64,000 nt of DNA from Nephrocerus scutellatus (GCA_947095585.1 OX352762.1:11945969-12009968); one strand, 5' to 3'. Positions 1-11,785 are shown, counted from the first letter of the stretch. Translations and numbers: made by a program. Notes: generated by a model not told the origin, from the sequence alone.

Positions 1-465
1 TGGGTATTTTTTTTAGATGAAAATTTTCAGCCCTTCTATGTGAGCCTTCCTTAAATTTAATGGAGGATTAGAGTAGACAGATCGGCTTTAGGTGAGATGA
101 AATCTTTCTCTGAATTCCGTAATTTATCGATGACAAAATATAATAAAGAGCGAAACACAATACTTATCAGCAATAAAAAAAATATTGGCAATATAATGAA
201 ACATTAACTTACTCCGCTCTGAATTTGGGAACTTTTCTCCTAACTTTCCCCTGTGCTGATACCTGATAGTTGGACTAATCATAGGTTGCTTTGATAATAG
301 CTATCAGTTTATTTGGAAATCTCTTGACACTGTTAAAAGCTTTTTTTGAATTCTATAAGAACCTAGCAGATAGTATCGTGATCGATATCCAATGCGTTGT
401 TCAATGCCTTGCTTGTCGCGAACGTTCGTGTTATATTATTGCACACAATTCGAAGAGACCTGAAA
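1..465. other. No gene seen; faint repeat remnant at 395-460
   Basis: AT-rich sequence with no coding signal that I can support. Positions about 410-455 contain a stretch (CGAACGTTCGTGTTATATT followed by TTGCACACAA) that resembles the body of the SINE at 29364-29600 in the same orientation. It may be an old copy without its tRNA-like head. The match is short and diverged. Confidence 0.3.
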
Positions 466-544
466 TTTAATGCGGTATCGGAAAGGTGAGTTGAGAAGCT
501 TTCTGTGACAAGTTCCAGTTCAAAAAGAAGACAGGTCTGTTCCG

Positions 545-890
545 AGAACGACAGCGATTTCTTGCCCGCATCATGATCGGCCGTAAATGCGTTGAAGCCA
601 CCATTGACACCGGCGCATTCCGTAGTTTAGTGATTGAACGTTTGGCCGATAGGCTTCGAAATTTAGGTAATACCATTCCCGTGAATATCCTAATTCAAAT
701 GCCCAAAGGGGGTGAGGAAACAGACGAAGGGTTGAACGTCGTTCGTTTTGGGGAATCATCTATTTATGCGCCTGCTGGTATTACCGACCATCATTGATGA
801 CATTACACTAGGGATTGACTTCCTTGCAAGGTCCAGAGCTACATTAAGTTTGGAAGTCAGTATACCTTACACTCCAAAATAGACCAGCAT
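545..890 (+). pseudogene. Ty3/Gypsy-type retropepsin (aspartic protease) fragment
   Basis: The open stretch starting at 573 encodes IDTGAFRSLV, which carries the D-T-G-A active-site signature of retroviral-like aspartic proteases. About 60 residues later, in the next frame (from about 772), the sequence reads ITLGIDFLAR, matching the C-terminal LG-x-DFL motif of the same fold. The two halves are separated by a frameshift near 765-775, and the second half ends at a stop near 868. Spacing and order fit one protease domain of an LTR retrotransposon Pol. No integrase or reverse transcriptase follows, so this is a short non-functional piece. Gypsy-type assignment is by motif only; a Pao/Bel element is a less likely alternative. 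Confidence 0.6.
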
Positions 891-1135
891 GGTGGTTATA
901 TGTCCAACTTGCAACAAACTCTAAAAACCAATGCAGCCACAACTTTCAAACACGCAGCAGCCGCGCTTAAGTCGTTTAAAGCTAACACAAGCGAAAGGGT
1001 TGACGAAAGTCACCTCTTTCTGAAACAGCACGGTACTAAACTTGGCGTGATACGTCACTGTCTTTAAGTATTATCAATTCCGAAAACTCAAACGACAGTG
1101 CAGCACGTCACTTAGAATTTTGCCACACAAAAGAG

Positions 1136-1142
1136 TATAAAA
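1136..1142 (+). promoter_or_regulatory. TATA box, possibly of a degenerate LTR
   Basis: TATAAAA followed by GGGCGAACATGC lies about 250 bp downstream of the protease remnant. A GC-rich stretch with CGGCCGCTCTTTTGCGG follows, which looks like the transcription start region of an insect LTR. I could not delimit LTR ends or find a second LTR, so the assignment is tentative. Confidence 0.3.
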
Positions 1143-1219
1143 GGGCGAACATGCAGGCATACGGCCGCTCTTTTGCGGTCTCGATCACGTCGTGGTAAGT
1201 CATTTTGATGCTAAATCCT

Positions 1220-1458
1220 CTGTCTTTTGCTGCCCGCGTCTCTGCCTGCCTCTGTAAGGCAGCAGTTAAGATTATAAAAAGCTACTTGCTGCTGCGCTTA
1301 CCTCTGACAAGCCTTTCGATGCTCGCATCTCTGCCTTGTGAGGCACCAGTTATGATTGTAAAGAGCTACTTGCTGCTGCGCTTACCTGCCCAGCATTTCG
1401 CTTCTCGCCTCTTTGCCATTTAAGGCAGCTGTCGTTGAGAACTACCTCCTGCCCTGGC
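1220..1458. repeat. 84-bp tandem repeat, about 2.8 copies
   Basis: The segment GCTACTTGCTGCTGCGCTTA occurs at 1281 and 1365, giving an 84-bp period. A third diverged copy, slightly shortened, ends near 1458. As 84 is divisible by three, one frame stays open through it and gives a spurious 72-codon reading frame. The repeat lies between the putative LTR promoter and the 41-bp minisatellite. Confidence 0.7.
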
Positions 1459-1514
1459 AATTTTATATTATTTTCACTGCATGTAAATTTGCCAGCTTAT
1501 CTAGCTTCACTCAC

Positions 1515-1748
1515 GTCTCAGGCTCACGCTCACGCATCACTCAGGGTGCACGCTGGTCTCAGGCTCACGCATCATTCAGGATTCACGCTCGTCTCAGCCT
1601 CACGCTCACGCATCACTCAGGGTGCACACTCGTCTCAGCGTCACGTTCACGCATCACTGAGGATTCACGCTCGTCTCAGCCTCACGCTCACGCATCACTA
1701 AGGATTCGCGCTTGTCTCTGGCTCATGATCACGCATCACTCACCACAT
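1515..1748. repeat. 41-bp minisatellite, about 5.5 copies
   Basis: The word GTCTC recurs at 1515, 1556, 1591, 1632, 1673 and 1714, that is five steps of 41, 35, 41, 41 and 41 bp. The unit is rich in CACGCTCACGCATCACTCAGG. The 35-bp unit lacks one CACGCT. The low stop density of this GC-rich array creates a long open frame (1413-2039) that I do not regard as a gene. Confidence 0.85.
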
Positions 1749-1759
1749 TCACCTTTAAA

Positions 1760-2036
1760 CAAAGGGTGGATCGTTAAAATGGTTTTATCATTTCACCGAC
1801 ATGGCAATGGTCAATGCTTACCTTCTTCACAGACTTATCCAAACTGGAGGAGGTACTGCGGAGCTAACCGAAATTCCGAGCTAATGAATGCTTTGTGTCA
1901 CTATCAACAAAAGCCAGACAAGAGATCCGTTGAAAGAACTACAAAAGAAGCACCAAAAGCAGGACTATCTGGCGTTAAAAAATCATACGGATTGGGATTG
2001 GATGCCCGTTGCGATGACATTGGTCATCATCATCAT
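1760..2036 (+). pseudogene. piggyBac-like transposase remnant (end of catalytic domain)
   Basis: From 1780 one frame reads WFYHFTDMAMVNAYLLHRL. This matches the Trp-x-x-x-x-x-Asp-x-x-x-Val-Asn-Ala pattern near the end of the piggyBac DDE domain. A second frame (about 1990-2030) reads LDARCDDIGHH, similar to the conserved DVR-x-D-x-x-GH motif further downstream in piggyBac family transposases. The distance between the motifs is about right, and a frameshift separates them near 1850-1880. The C-terminal cysteine-rich domain is absent. I rate this as a likely small fragment; no terminal repeats were found. Confidence 0.5.
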
Positions 2037-2039
2037 TAA

Positions 2040-4305
2040 TCAAGCATAATTTATTCATCAAAATTGAAAATTGCCCTCCTAGAGGGTTAAAAATAAATAG
2101 TTTCACACAAACTTCTGTTATTGAAACGTGTATAGCAACCTGATTGTGGCATAAACACTGACAGCTCTCGCATCTTGCATAGTTTGTTGCATGCTCTCGA
2201 GTAAATGTGCGTAAGTGGGTAATGGTAGGTCAATAGGAGAATTCCCTGCTATCAGGAATGATTTAAAATTTTAAGCCACTCTCCTGAAAAGTATGAAAAA
2301 ACTGGCTAAGAGTCGCTATGGCCGGTAACCACAAAATGGTTGGTACATCTATTTGAGAAAGCACGACTTCCGCTGGCTCATAACAACGAAATCTGTAATC
2401 GCAATGTTGACATCGTAAAAAAGGGGTACTCATCAGCGAAGACAAAGATTTGCGATAGGATTGAGTGGACACGACAGCAGGGCTTAGCAGGCCTGAAGGA
2501 CTTTGTAGTTGAAGACACCCAGAGTTGGATGTAAGTTTTAAGTAAGTTAACCACAGCCGCACAAGCCCAGTTATTCCAAGTCCTACGAAAGTCTGCGTGT
2601 AAATTTAGCATCAATTAAATTGCAATCAATATAAATGAATATTTTAAGGAAATTCTTCAAAATTAACTATTCACCCACTTTTCAAAATGTTTGCTGTTGC
2701 TTGGACCAGCAACTGGACTTTGTATGATGGCCCAGTTAATAATAACGCATATTGCTTTTCCAGCTGGGAGATGTAGCAAACGAAATGAGAGAGATAAAAT
2801 GTGGTTTCATCCGGGAAGAGTACGCTGATAACACTTGTATGCTACAGTCGTTTACTAACATCCCATAGGGATACTGTTAGCCGCTTTCACATTGCAATTT
2901 TTGGTAATCAATCAAAGTTCGCTTATGCACTTTTGACATTTTTAATTAAAAATATTCATAGCATTTCCACCACATAAATGGAGAATTTTTTTTAGCATTT
3001 AGAGTGGATGCCTCGGACAGGGAGGCCTGGTGCTGTTATCATCATTTGATGCGCGCTGCAGTCTGTTTGCTTTAATCATCAGGTGCGATGACAAGTTATT
3101 CGCACAACTTGTGCCTGAAATGATTTATAAGCGAGCGAGTAATAATGATGATCAAGCTGAGATGAACAAATTGGCCTGGCGTAGCGTTCGCATCTAGGAC
3201 GATGTCTATCTGGCCATAGGGGTTTGGACTATGAACGGACAACATCAGGTTGCCTTGAGTGTCAAAAATATGCGCACCGTCAACCAGCGCCATCAGGTGA
3301 ATGTGTGCTTGATTGATGCGACGCTAATTCATAGTTTTCCGCCTGTCGCCTCACCTCTCTCTCCCAACCAAGAATCCAACTTTACGGCTAGTCGGAAAGA
3401 TTTCTAAGAAGTGCTGCGCCTTATAATCGCAGGCGAATTCCAAACCAATTTGCATTTGTTAACAAGATGTTCCAGCGGAGTCTTTATGGATGGCCGTGCC
3501 ACTGCATAAATCCTAATTATTTTTAATTAAGTAAATACTAAATTGTCTGTGTCTGTGTGTGTGTGTGTGTGTGTTTGTGTTAAACTATCAGACTACATCA
3601 AGTCGACTATGCGGCAAGTTGTTTAATGGGCGCAATCTTCTAAGCGGCTATGCAAAAATGTTGACACGGTCTAACTGCCGGCGTTGAATGTGGTGAGACA
3701 TGAATAGTGGGATGATTCAAATTCTTGGAAAGTTATTTGTTTGCTTTGGTTTTACCGGGAAACTGTGTGCATTAAGAAGTGTATCTACGTGACGAGCAGG
3801 TGAAAGTTGCCTCTCTGTCTTACCTGAACTGCCCGTAGAAAAAGTTAAAAAACGATTTCCATGAATATTGCTTCAACTTTAATCACAGTGTAATATTTTC
3901 TTTTTTATCCTTAAGGCATAAAGTTAAAGCAGGAAAAGCTTACCTAAAAAAACGCTCCTTATTAACACTTCAAAGTTATAATTAGTTGGTAATAATTAAA
4001 TATTCCTCTGGTTACGAGAAATGTGATGACCAGAATCACAGCGCTGCTTGGGAAATCAGTGCTTTGTATAGCCCAAGAAAGTTAGCAAGAAAAAAATGGT
4101 CCAAATGACTAATATTGGTTTGGATTTCAGTGGTACCGCTTGTACCGGAGTGTATTTGACTTAAATGAACGTATTCGCGGTACACAAAAGAACACAGCTA
4201 CATATGTTAGAAACAGTTAAGTTGAGTCTCAAAAGAAGAATGGTCTTGGTATAAAATTTTATTGGAAGAAACTCGCAATCTTTGATAAACTTTTCTACAT
4301 CAGTA
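2040..4305. other. No recognisable gene; AT-rich
   Basis: Short open frames at 2263-2562 and 3096-3293 (minus) resemble nothing I know and have no promoter or splice context. A pure GT run is annotated separately. Some of this may be old, unrecognisable transposon sequence. Confidence 0.5.
3546..3580. repeat. (GT)n microsatellite
   Basis: A nearly uninterrupted GT dinucleotide run of about 35 bp. Confidence 0.9.
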
Positions 4306-4309
4306 TATA

Positions 4310-6705
4310 TGGCATTCCAACCGAAGTCCGCTTTCGGCCTGCCGCCTAAAATTTGCGCCACCAGTTTCGATTTCGAGCTAATGTTGACTAGTTTGCCATA
4401 CCCAATACTTTCTAGCGTGGTCTTAGCCGGCCACGGTGTAATTTTACATAAATTCTTCCGAAAAAGGCTTTCCAAGTTGAATACTCTTCGGTCAACAAGC
4501 TTCGAGTATGTGTCCGGCCCACAGCATGGTAAATCTCATTATAGAGTCTTTGGAATCCTCCTAACAAAACGAGTCAACAATTATTCATGAAAATTTATTT
4601 TAAAAGCGGATGTATGTGTTAATACTGTTATGACCATTATTTTATACACCAGCAGATTGAATTTTATGGCTAAATTAAAGGCGTGGCCACCTGGTAATTT
4701 GTTCTGCTCTCATTTACGTGGAGCCGTCCGCTCGAACAATATGATACCTTCTTGTATAGCTCTTTGGTTTCTACCAATGGTATCAATATCGCCTACCTGA
4801 AGCCCCAGTATCTTTCTGAACTTGTATATAATTGCTCACTTCGCATTTATATCAGAACCTTGGATCATTTTTCAGAAGAGTTTAACCCCAAGTTAAAGAA
4901 GATACAGTGCCAGTCCATCCCTTTGTCGGAGCCCGAGATAGATGTTGAATGGAATTGGTAGTAATCCAGATATTTTTACTTGGCTTATAACATTGGTCAT
5001 AGTCAATTATTTGGGATGCCGAAATATCTCATCACTTTATAAAGTTCTACTCTGACTATGCTATCTTAGGCGGCTTAAAATTCTATAAAAAGATGGTGTA
5101 GTGAGTTTTGAAATTCCAGACATTTTTCCATCAATTGCCTAAGCGTGTAAATCTGATCGGTTGTTGATTTACCTGGGATGAAACCTCACTGGTATGGACC
5201 AATGATGACTTAAGCGTATTGGTCTATCCTGTCTTAACGGATAGAGGAGAAAAACTTTGAACTCAACAAAGTTATACCACGATAATTGCAGCATTTTGTG
5301 ATATCTCATTTCTTAAGTATGGGGCAAAGGATGCCTCTTCGTCAGTCTTCTGGCAGCTCGTCTTCCTCCCATACTTAAACTATTAGTTCATGAATTGGTT
5401 GGTGTATTGCGGGAACTCCTGTTTTATTCAGCTCCGTTGGGATACAGTGTGGTCGTGGAGTCTTATTACTTTTGATCCGATTTATCGCTCTGCTAACTTC
5501 GTCTATGCTTGGTGGCGGCAGCATATTGTAGTTTTCGGTCATTGGTAAAGCCTTCAATTCCTCAGTTAGCTGGCTATTTAGCATGCTCTTCATCTCGCTC
5601 TAAAATACATTTGCAATCAGCGATCAAAAAACCCTCATTGTCTTTGCATTAAGTGCAATGCGGTGTTTATTGTGTTATACCACGGACTCTTGGGTAGAAC
5701 TTCCGCGCCTGGTCCGCTTCTTGCTCTCTGTACTGTTCTAGTTCACGGACGAGATTTCTCTCCAAGGCTGCTTTCTTCCGCCGGTGAACTGTTTTTTAAT
5801 ATCCTTTTGAGCTCCTTATATTCATCTTTGCGTGCCCACGTTCTATGAGATTGTTGCATTGCCCGGTACGCAACATTATTAGATTCATTCGCTAGCTTAT
5901 ATTCGTCATCGAACCAGTCGTTCCGATCTCTACTACTACTAGCTAAGATGGAGTCAGCAGCACTAATGACATTATTCTTAAGGCGTATCCATTTCTCTTC
6001 TACTCCCTAAATCTCAGACCCACGACTTACTCTCTACGCATTAAGGCGGAGTCTCATCGCTTGACCGAATGTAATTCTGGTCTCTTCGTTGCGAACGGCA
6101 GCCGTGTTGACTAGAATCTGATTCGCGGATACAGTCTTTCGTGATGATGATCATTAGGTTTGGGTTGTGGCGGCAGTCTACGAATACGTGCCTATTTGGT
6201 TATGAGTGGCTCCATCAGGAGATACCCAGGTGGCTTTTGGATATTTTTACGCAACAATCTTATACTCGCAACGACGAAATTATTTCTATGATTCGTTGTC
6301 CATTGTCATAAGTGTTCTCGTGTAAGCTATGAGGACAATGTACTGCCTGAATACTGACTGATCCCTACTTATTTTTGCATTCATATTGGTTTTTATATCA
6401 TACTGAGTACAGGCATGGAGTTCCCGTTCGACTGATTCAAATAATTCCTCTTTTTCATTATCCGGTGACTCCTCTGTAGGTGCGTGAAAGTTTATGAGGA
6501 TTATTGGTTTAAATCTGCCTCGGACGCAAAGGGTGCATAGCCATTCATTTACTGCTTTAAAGCCGATAATGGTGGGTTTCATTCTTTTGCCCCACCCCGA
6601 GCACATGATGTCTTGCATGACAACTGTAATATATGTCAAAATCTGATTTTTGTAAGACACCTTTCCCCGTCCACCACATCTCCTGGATTGCTGCTATGTC
6701 AGTAA
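4310..6705 (-). mobile_element. RTE family 1 retrotransposon, degenerate, copy A
   Basis: Reading from 6705 leftward, the copy starts inside the endonuclease at a motif like IAAIQEM. It continues through an endonuclease stretch (6286-6660, with CTLCVRGRF and MNAKISR) and a linker. The reverse transcriptase N-terminus lies at 5375-5593 (LNSQLTEEL, LPPPSIDEVSRAINR). Antisense traces of the RT core follow at 4750-5250, and the C-terminal thumb region with a WAGHI motif at about 4500. The catalytic GDMNAK motif reads TNMNAK. Many stops and deletions break the frame. The RTE clade is inferred from the endonuclease-RT layout and the 3' end shared with other copies. Confidence 0.8.
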
Positions 6706-6729
6706 TGATCGGGTGATTAGGCGCGTTTG

Positions 6730-7075
6730 AGAGAAACGTTTTAGGGGAAATTATTGGCCCAGTATGTGAGGAAGGATGATTCGGAAGATGTCGACATCGT
6801 GAAGAGAATTAAGCTCGGTAGGCTTCGGTGGGCAGGACACCTAGCTTGCATGAGCGCGGATGATCCTACTCGGAAAGGGCTTTGCGGTAGGATTTATGCA
6901 ACACGATAGCGAAGCCGGCCAAGACTACGCTAGAAGAATGGCTTAGACCAGGACGCCCAGAGTTTTGGGATGCTAAACTGGATGACATCGGCTTGATGAA
7001 ATCGGGACCGGTGGAGAGATTTTTTGCTGGAGTCCAGGTCCGGACGCCGGTTGTAGATGATGATGATGATGATAG
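6730..7075 (+). mobile_element. RTE family 1, 3'-end fragment, copy B
   Basis: This is a 5'-truncated piece covering only the C-terminal region after the RT (GPVCEEG and RLRWAGHLA-like motifs, then the 3' UTR). It ends in a GATGATGATGATGAT run. It starts within about 25 bp of the 5' end of copy A, which points the other way. The 3' sequence is nearly the same as in the copies at 14.2, 22.9, 27.1 and 40.7 kb. Confidence 0.8.
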
Positions 7076-7079
7076 TAAT

Positions 7080-8640
7080 AAAGGCAAAAGAAATCTGTTA
7101 GATTCTGCAAAAAGGTAGTTTTAAAATGTTGTCCATATTGCTGATAGTAGAAAATATCAAAAAAAACTTCTCTTATTTTGGGATGAGAATAATTGTGGCT
7201 GTGTGATTTATCCAAATATATATGGAACTTTTTAGGAATCTTAATTGGCGCGGGTGCATGCGATCATTAGTTTGTACCAAATTGATAATACGACACACGA
7301 CAACTTCATTGTTAGTCGTAATTGAGGAATAAAAACAGAAGCAAGAAGAGCTTCTATACTCTTCTATACCCCAATGCTCATGACTATTGTTTGGTTGAAT
7401 AAACAAAGGAAAATAACAAACGGACATAGCGACAGAGAATCGGTGTTCTAAACACCGGCGGACGTCTTGTTACGCTCAACCCTCACTATGTAGGGGGTGT
7501 CCAACAACTAATAAACTTATAGCGCTATTTCATTAAACAATGGCGAGCATAAAAGACCATGCTCATATTGGCGCGAAGGGTCACAAGGCTTTGCGAGGCA
7601 GCAATTAAGAATGACAGAGCGGCATTTTGTCAGGCATTCAGTTCACCATCTCTTCTTGCACTAACTTCGTAATTTTGTGTGGCTGATTGATGGGGGTTAA
7701 TTGTGTGGCGTGGCGTGAGTGATTTGCAAAACTCATTGTTTTCGAGAAATACCCAAAAAAAAAAAACCTAATGTGAAGATCCATAATTGTGCTGCAAGGA
7801 TTATTTTATTAATCGACCGATATTGAACAATTAAACGTTTGTTTGTGATAAATCGGTATTTGCATTATACCTAAATAGGGGTTGGTTCTTGGAAGTCGTA
7901 GTGGATAGGTAGTGGCGGTTGAGGGTGTTCCGCAAGGTATCAGTCAGCTTTGTTTGTTCGTTGCATTGTTTTGTTCGTGTCACATTTGAGCAGCCCCTAT
8001 GCACCGACCGTGATGAATAATAGATTTCCAAACACGTAACGAGTTGTCACGAATGGTACCTGCTGTCAGGTACAAGAGTAGATGTGCGTGTGCCTGCGTG
8101 CGTGCGTACACTACTGCCACTAATTCTATTGTCTAATTTGTGCTTTTGTTTTCGTGTTATTTATGCGTTTAGCTGCGGCTGGATGGGGTAATAGAGGATT
8201 TCTATTGCCGTTTATATGTCATTTTGTCCGGCAAGTTTCAAAGGGAAAATCTCCCAGCACTTGTCATATATTATTACAGAGCCATTTTTAGAATTTTTTT
8301 GCCGCAATATTTCCATAGAGTTCACTGACTGCGCGACTTAATCGTTTTGTGATTGGAAACAGCTATAAAGAACATTCACGTTAAAGAAGTCATAAACGAA
8401 ATCAATTTTTTCGCATTATCATCGATATTTTTTTTTATTTGAAGCACAATACTCTTTTTATTTTCCTGCTAATCCTTAGAATTGTGTTATAAGTGACTTC
8501 TAACAAACATCTACTTGAGTGTCGAACTAGTCGACTTGTAGGAGCTAAGTAAGGTCAAAGATTCTTGGGAAATTTTTTCCTAGATGAGTCCTGAAAACAA
8601 GGTACACTCTTCAACCTTCATTATTTCTCCCCTTCCCGCC
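7080..8640. other. No recognisable gene
   Basis: AT-rich sequence with scattered short open frames and no motif I recognise. A small GTGCGTGTGCCTGCGTGCG run lies at 8083-8107. Confidence 0.5.
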
Positions 8641-9100
8641 TTACCCATACTTTCAGTGCTTCCACCCTAAACCCTCTGTATTCCCTGGGCTGGATTGAGG
8701 TGTCGTACGTACCGTGCCGATAATCAGCCTGTCTGGGAACCCAGTTTTTAAAAATAGCCCTGTCGTTTACCGTGAATCCGGATACCTGGCGCCCTCATGA
8801 ATAGTTTACCCTATCTGTATGCTGGGGATCTCTGTACAGATGGGACCTCCTTTCTCCGCCACTCTTGGGAACAAAAATGCAGCACAACAAAACCAGAAGT
8901 GCCCATGCAACTACAGGCAGAGGATCATCCACAGCAGGTAGCCGTTAAAAGCATGCCTTCGTCCGGCAGTGGTAGGATTGTAGCACTTCATGGCGCTTCT
9001 ACTGCTGGTAACAACAAAGTAGTTCCCGATGCTGCGAACCTATACGTTACACAGCGTTCCAACGAAGCTTGTCGTTGGCGCACATATCGAGAATTGCGAG
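8640..9100 (+). other. GC-richer unidentified segment with a 106-codon open frame
   Basis: The segment is richer in GC than its surroundings and has an open frame at 8797-9117. The predicted peptide has no motif I recognise, and a second frame is also partly open. It lies directly beside the 3' end of a CR1-like fragment. It could be the 5' region of a non-LTR element (an ORF1 remnant), but I cannot show this. Confidence 0.2.
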
Positions 9101-9870
9101 TTTTTCAGTTTCCATGATGCAAGATCCATTCATGTATAAAGGTTGGGGGTTTAAATTACGCTTAGACGACGGAAGACAGCATTGGGTTTATAGAAGCATT
9201 AAATTCAACTCTATTATGATGTCCCCACCTTGTTATGCTTTCAAGGTCAGAATTTAACGTGATTAACATACGTTGTTGTTCAAGTTCCACTTGTGACGAA
9301 GAGTGGCGTGCATAAAGCGAGAAGTCATATGAAAAGCTAAGAGTATACTGTCGTCAGAAAGGTACGTACTAGTCCAATCGAGCAGGGTGTTATTAATTCC
9401 ATTCATTCTTTTCGACAAAAGAGCTTGATGCCAGACTCTGTCAAATGGCTTGGAAATATCGAGTGCAACAACTTTACTTTCACCAAATTTGTGAATAGAC
9501 TTGTTCCACTTTTCAGTGAGATAAGCCATCAGGTCACCTGTAGAACGCTGCCTATGAAAACCATTCTGCTGGTCACTGAGGATTTCACGTGATTCAAGTT
9601 TAGCATAACCTTACGATTGATTGGGGTTTCCATGACCTTGGAGAGTATAGATGTTAGCGCAATGGGTCGATACGAGGAAAGAGATGACGTTTCGCCTTTT
9701 TTAGTAACAGGGTGGATAAAGGCTGTTTTCCAATTCATTGGGACGACTCCAGAAGAATAAGAGAAATGGAAAAGTCTGCGCAGTGGTAATGCCAACGTTG
9801 AAGAACCCCTCTTTAAAGCTATAGCAGGAATGCCATCAGGCCCAGTAGAATCAAGTAAGAAGAGCCAGGA
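9100..9870 (-). mobile_element. CR1/L2-like non-LTR reverse transcriptase fragment
   Basis: Two adjoining minus frames (9529-9795 and 9263-9529) read through RT blocks: WKTAFIHPVTKKG, YRPIALTSILSKVME, then GESKVVALDISKPFDRVWHQ. The sequence then passes from YLSD directly to DDSILLAF. A block containing the GVPQGS motif and the first half of FADD has therefore been deleted. A 3' flank matching the one near 45930 follows. A frameshift separates the two halves. Clade assignment is by resemblance to the other copies at 46 and 62 kb. Confidence 0.75.
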
Positions 9871-9874
9871 GCAT

Positions 9875-10785
9875 ATGAATAGAATTCAAAATCACAAATT
9901 GGTATCTGATTTGGAAGGTCAAGTTATTTTATGATCTTAACGTGTCTTTTTTGGAGCACCGTTTAGCGCACAATTAGTGTGGTGATCGCAGCAACATTAT
10001 GCCCAGCTGAATTCAAGGTGGGCATTTTAGTATTTGTCTTCAACATAAAACTTTGAACGCAAAGCATGCTATAGTTTATCTGCTGTGTTTGCTAAAATTA
10101 TTCGGAATAAATAACTACCTATTATAGTGTGTATCAAGAGGAAAATTTAACTGAAATTTCAATTTCAAAAACTATCAACGATTTATTTGAATAATCAATG
10201 TATCTCGACGAACTTTCCAATGTCGGCTTCTCTGGGGAATGTTCTTTTTGAACGGATATGTCTAAAATTTTCATTTCCTTTATGCATGGCGACGATATGT
10301 GATGCCTTGAGTAAATAGCACTGTACTCAAAACACCATAACTCAGTGACATACGCGCATCACGAGGTATTCGTTTCATTGAATTCATACAGCGTTGATGG
10401 CGGTGCCTACATTTTTTTTTTTTTGAAATACAGTGCAATTGGAAATCCATCTCTGAAATTGTGAATGAACGCCAATGCATTTGATTCTTTGGGGAATATC
10501 AATCCAGTGCATTATTATTATTGGCATTTTCTAAAGGTTTCACCTTTAAATAATTCTCCATGATAAATGGCCATGACTCAGTTGAAATGATTCATTGTCA
10601 TTACTTAAAAGTTGGCATGCAATTCATCCCATATGCTAACATTATGATTTAAATGGAAATCGAAATTGATTATTAAATGCTTAAATGCAGAGGAGAAACT
10701 ACGAACATGCAATAATTAATTGCTTTTTTTAAATCAGTAATTTATTTTATATGTTTTATTGAGAATATAAAGAAACTTACGAGAT
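9875..10785. other. No recognisable gene
   Basis: AT-rich sequence. The short frame at 10280-10480 includes a poly-lysine produced by an A/T run and looks like chance. Confidence 0.5.
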
Positions 10786-10880
10786 ATCCATACTAATATT
10801 ATAAATGTGAAAGTAACTCTGTATGTCTGTTACCTTTTCACGGCTAAACGGCTGGATCAAATTATTTTTAATGTTCATAA
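10785..10880 (+). mobile_element. Helitron-like 5' terminal motif
   Basis: TCCATACTAATATTATAAAT followed by GTGAAAGTAACTCTGTATGTC is a very common insect repeat end that I associate with Helitron 5' termini. A 3' CTRR hairpin end was not identified, so the extent is unknown. Near it (10900-10950) is a short direct repeat of AAAATTCCGGAAAAACT. Confidence 0.4.
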
Positions 10881-11400
10881 TAGTCCGGGGATGATTATAG
10901 AAAATTGTAAAATTCCGGAAAAACTTGGAAAATTCCGGAAAAACTGAACAAATTGCCATTTTCCATAGGATTTACGTATGAACTCGCGGCGATAACTCAC
11001 AATTTAAACACTTTTGGGTCAATGGCGGGTAGGTGGGGGGTCGGACTCCATTATGTGCGGTGGTTTCAGTGGGGTAGCGGTCTGGGTCAGTACGGTACGA
11101 GAGGCATTCAGACAACACCTGTTATTATAGCTTTTGGTGAGTCTAAACGATGTCTTGGAGGTGGGGTTCAGCGGGTCTCAGGTAACGCACCTTAAAAAAA
11201 CTGGTCATATTAACTGCGGGTAACAAAGAAGCTATTCCTTAAGATTATATTTTTCTTTTATATCCCAATTAAGTTTACATCTATCTGTTGATATCAAATA
11301 ATTTGTTTAACGAGCGGGATAAAATTAAACCAGTTATATAGGTCAATACCAAACTAAAATTGTTTGTAACATAGAAATAGAAATTTACATAGATATAAGC
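10880..11400. other. No recognisable gene; possible Helitron body
   Basis: A G-rich stretch at 11020-11180 has an 80-codon open frame without known motifs. It may be cargo or filler of the element starting at 10785. Confidence 0.3.
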
Positions 11401-11404
11401 TTAA

Positions 11405-11785
11405 GCTTAGAATACTGGAATCCTATCTTGACAATAGGCTCTTTCGTGTTAGATACGGAACTGAGTACTCGAAGTTCAAAGAAATTCACGCCGGTGTACC
11501 GCAAGGTAGCGTTCTCGGTAACAATTTTGTTCTTGCTTTACACAAGAGACATAGCTTAAGAGGGAGAGACACGTTCGCAGACGATACGGGTATCCTCGCA
11601 ACGGGTAATACTATTGAATCATCAACGGGAAAACTTCAAAGAGCTTTAGACAGAATATGCGAGTGGACAAAGACCTGGCGAATTGTTCTCAACGAGACAA
11701 AGTCATTTCATGTCAATTTGACACACAGAAAGGTGAATAATTTACCCATTTTCATGAACTCGGTGAAAATACCGCATGCAAACGT
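11405..11785 (+). mobile_element. Jockey-type reverse transcriptase fragment
   Basis: The plus strand reads ILESYLDNRLFRVRYG, HAGVPQGSVLG, then TFADDTGILATGN, DRICEWTKTWRI and KVNNLPIFMNSVKIPH. These are successive RT palm blocks, and the FADD catalytic pair is intact. One small deletion follows GVPQGSVLG. The piece ends abruptly at about 11785, where an oppositely oriented RT fragment begins. Confidence 0.8.

Noticed and set aside
1413..2039. 208-codon open reading frame
   Set aside because: It runs through the 84-bp and 41-bp tandem repeats, which lack stops, and then into a piggyBac remnant in two frames. It is a composition artefact, not a gene.
4282..4590. 102-codon plus-strand frame
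   Set aside because: Antisense shadow of the C-terminal region of RTE copy A.
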